From Crenarchaeota archaeon 13_1_40CM_3_52_17 (GTDB taxonomy: Archaea > Thermoproteota > Bathyarchaeia > 40CM-2-53-6), in assembly GCA_001918745.1 (NCBI GenBank), contig MNGN01000045.1:1-42828 (forward strand): a DNA stretch of 42,828 nt, in the 5' to 3' direction. Shown piece after piece: positions 41,238-42,828 of this stretch; position 1 is the stretch's first letter, and each line of letters opens with the position of its first letter. The position numbers and the translations under genes were made by a program. The notes beneath the pieces were generated by a model. The model was not told the DNA's origin. It saw only the letters and a list, made by a program, of their open reading frames with translations, and did no database searches.

Positions 41238-42161
41238 ATGAGGATCTGTTCTCTACTCCCCAGCGCCACCGAGATTGCATTCGCACTCGGACTCGGGACC
41301 CAAGTTGTCGCAGTGTCCCACGAATGCGATTATCCTCCCGAGGCTTCCAACCGGCCCGTTTTGACGAAGTCAGCGATTCACCGGAAGATCCATAGGAGCC
41401 TTGAGGTTGACCGGGAAGTTGAACAGCGCGGCGGCGACATCTACGAGATTGACGAAAAACTTCTCGAGAAGTTGAAGCCAGATCTCATTCTAACACAAGA
41501 ACTCTGCCATGTTTGCGCCGTTTCGTATACCAAGGTCAAGGAAGCGGCACGGATTTTGGATGCGGATACAAAAATCGTCTCACTCGAGCCCACGAATTTC
41601 GAAGAGATCGTCGACAACATTCTACTAATTGGCAGAATGACGAGCAGGTTGGGAGAAGCTGAGAAACTGGCTGCGCAAATGCTGCAGAGAAGAAACAGGG
41701 TTAGGGAGAAAACTCGGAGCCTGCAAGATAAACCGCAGGTCTTCTTCATGGAATGGCTCCAGCCTCCGTGGGCCGGTGGACACTGGATTCCCCAAATGGT
41801 TGATTACGCTGGAGGGGTCGACGGGCTTGGCCGTCTTGGCAAACCCTCTCACAGAATAGATTGGACCGAAGTTGTCAAGTACCAACCTGAGATTATCGTC
41901 CTCTCTCCCTGCGGATTTGACACAAACGAAGTCATGGAAGAAGCCCATGTACTGGCATCTTACGAAGGGTGGAAGAAGACCCCGGCATTCAAGTCCTCAA
42001 GAATATATGCGGTCAATGCATCCGCATATTTCAGCAGGTCAGGACCGAGAGTGGTGGACGGGCTTGAGATCTTAGCTCACATAATACACCCCGAGCTGTT
42101 CCCCGAGAACCCACATCCAGAAGCGGTAAGAACCGTTCCAAAAGAAATGATTAGAGCCTAA
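41238..42161 (+). CDS. BtuF-like cobalamin-binding protein (307 aa)
   Basis: The protein has the two-lobed periplasmic-binding (helical backbone) fold of the BtuF/FepB group. Key segments are RICSLLPSATEIAFALGLGT and VVAVSHECDYPPEASNRPVL in lobe 1, LKPDLILTQELCHVCAVSYT, and the cobalamin-type FFMEWLQPPWAGGHWIPQMV in lobe 2, then YQPEIIVLSPCGFDT. There is no signal peptide or lipobox, so it may act inside the cell. No BtuC/BtuD ABC partner is nearby. ATG 41238 is divergent from the ECF S component and shares its promoter region. A role in corrinoid handling is likely, with the exact step unknown. Confidence 0.82.
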   Translation: MRICSLLPSATEIAFALGLGTQVVAVSHECDYPPEASNRPVLTKSAIHRKIHRSLEVDREVEQRGGDIYEIDEKLLEKLKPDLILTQELCHVCAVSYTKVKEAARILDADTKIVSLEPTNFEEIVDNILLIGRMTSRLGEAEKLAAQMLQRRNRVREKTRSLQDKPQVFFMEWLQPPWAGGHWIPQMVDYAGGVDGLGRLGKPSHRIDWTEVVKYQPEIIVLSPCGFDTNEVMEEAHVLASYEGWKKTPAFKSSRIYAVNASAYFSRSGPRVVDGLEILAHIIHPELFPENPHPEAVRTVPKEMIRA

Positions 42162-42205
42162 CCAAGATAAGCTTACAAAACTGAAAGCCAGTCGGAATCA
42201 CACCC

Positions 42206-42828
42206 TTGCCCAAATTCACATTGAAGACCCAGAAGCTGAAAGCAGAAGATTTCCGTGAACTTCACCATGGAAAGCGGATACTGATCCTTCCGAACGGATG
42301 GGATGTTCCGAGCGCACGCTTGTTTGAGGATGCAGGATTCCCTGCAATAGCGACATCTAGCGCGGGCATGTTAGTCTCTCTGGGCTACCCTGACGGTGAA
42401 GTGATCGGTAGAGACGAATTTGTCTCGGCTGTCGGAAGAATTGCCAGGGTTCTATCCGTTCCACTCTCCGCTGACATTGTCGCCGGCTTTGGAAAGACGA
42501 CAAAAGAGGTTCTCATGACTGTAAAAGCTATCCTAAAGACCGGAGCTGTCGGAATAAACATCGAAGACTTCGCGCATGCCACTAAGAAACTCTTCCCTAT
42601 TGAGAGACAGATAGAGAATGTCAAGGCAATTAGAAAACTTGGCATGACTTCGGGAGTGCCGATCGTCATCAACGCGCGCACGGACGCGTTTAGATATGCT
42701 GAAGGAGACGACGATGTACGGTTCAAGGAAGCGATTCGTCGGGCGACTGCCTATAGAGATGCGGGAGCCGATTGCGTTTACCCGATGGGTCTTACAGACC
42801 CAGCTTCAATCGCAGCCTTCGTCTTGGC
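42206..42828 (+). CDS. Isocitrate lyase/PEP mutase family enzyme (3' end outside window)
   Basis: The frame is open from TTG 42206 to the right edge (207 codons seen). The (beta/alpha)8-barrel starts with RILILPNGWDVPSARLFEDA, AIATSSAGMLVSLGYPDGEV, the metal region VPLSADIVAGFGKT, GAVGINIEDFAH and the strand PIVINARTDAF. The SADIVAGFG site corresponds to the DADtGyG loop of PEP mutase/oxaloacetate decarboxylase/methylisocitrate lyase enzymes, with ED and NARTD as further ligands. Members cleave or form C-C or C-P bonds next to a carboxylate. It follows btuF by 44 nt; co-transcription is possible. The stop is not in the window. Confidence 0.88.
   Translation, partial: MPKFTLKTQKLKAEDFRELHHGKRILILPNGWDVPSARLFEDAGFPAIATSSAGMLVSLGYPDGEVIGRDEFVSAVGRIARVLSVPLSADIVAGFGKTTKEVLMTVKAILKTGAVGINIEDFAHATKKLFPIERQIENVKAIRKLGMTSGVPIVINARTDAFRYAEGDDDVRFKEAIRRATAYRDAGADCVYPMGLTDPASIAAFVL

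Overview
The window reads as a piece of an archaeal chromosome of the TACK kind (Nitrososphaeria/Bathyarchaeia-like). Evidence: an archaeal/eukaryotic-type ribosomal protein L10e, archaeal Dph2 (diphthamide synthesis), a METTL5-like rRNA methyltransferase, a UPF0146 protein, a PAC2-type proteasome-assembly chaperone homologue, an Mre11/Rad50-like pair, archaeal-type CoaBC, and many TATA-like boxes 25-50 nt upstream of starts with very short leaders. I cannot place it to genus. No rRNA, tRNA, CRISPR array, transposase or integrase was recognised. The gene density and mix are those of a chromosome rather than a mobile element.

Layout. 1-4750: the 5' part of a secreted cupredoxin-like protein (minus strand, cut by the left edge), a coiled-coil protein followed by a GHKL ATPase, and small genes including a 53-aa double-CxxC zinc protein. 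4830-6980: a GNAT and a HAD phosphatase (MtnX-like) back to back with a nucleoside phosphorylase. 7030-10790: membrane and secreted proteins of unknown role, one with a cytosolic zinc ribbon and one with a winged helix, and an HxlR-type regulator with an apparent frameshift. 10967-13480: two VOC proteins, a DUF3096-like membrane protein coupled to a GNAT, and a ribbon-helix-helix protein. 13609-18300: a PAC2 protein coupled to a solitary DNA methyltransferase, convergent with an operon of a 97-aa protein, CoaBC, a nitrilase and a HAD phosphatase. 18466-23011: a polytopic membrane protein behind a highly structured leader, then an L10e-PEP synthase-UPF0146 operon. 23397-29985: a second nitrilase, a large MMPL/RND exporter, Dph2 and the METTL5-like enzyme. 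30004-33518: an Mre11-like nuclease and a Rad50-like ATPase. 33657-42828: HyuA and HyuB (not adjacent), a HIT protein with an apparent frameshift, and a set of genes that look like a cobalamin-capture system, ending in a partial PEP-mutase-family gene.

The most notable biology is as follows. (1) A proposed vitamin B12 uptake regulon: a membrane-anchored alpha/alpha-repeat protein (36715-37866), a membrane-anchored DUF4430-like protein (40024-40542), an ECF-type S component (40554-41159) and a BtuF-like binding protein (41238-42161). An identical 19-nt imperfect palindrome lies at both minus-strand promoters of the set. Together the first two resemble the two domains of animal intrinsic factor/transcobalamin, split over two archaeal proteins. 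(2) A Rad50-like ATPase that lacks a CxxC zinc hook and carries a two-helix transmembrane hairpin at the coiled-coil apex, coupled to an Mre11-like nuclease. (3) A ~220-nt intergenic element present twice (23151-23376 and 36473-36693), including a 34-nt block with a single difference. (4) A leader with interleaved, partly exclusive helices at 19551-19624. (5) Two genes (Rad50-like, HAD) whose only sensible start appears to be CTG, and two genes (HxlR, HIT) needing a frameshift. The frameshifts may be real or assembly errors.
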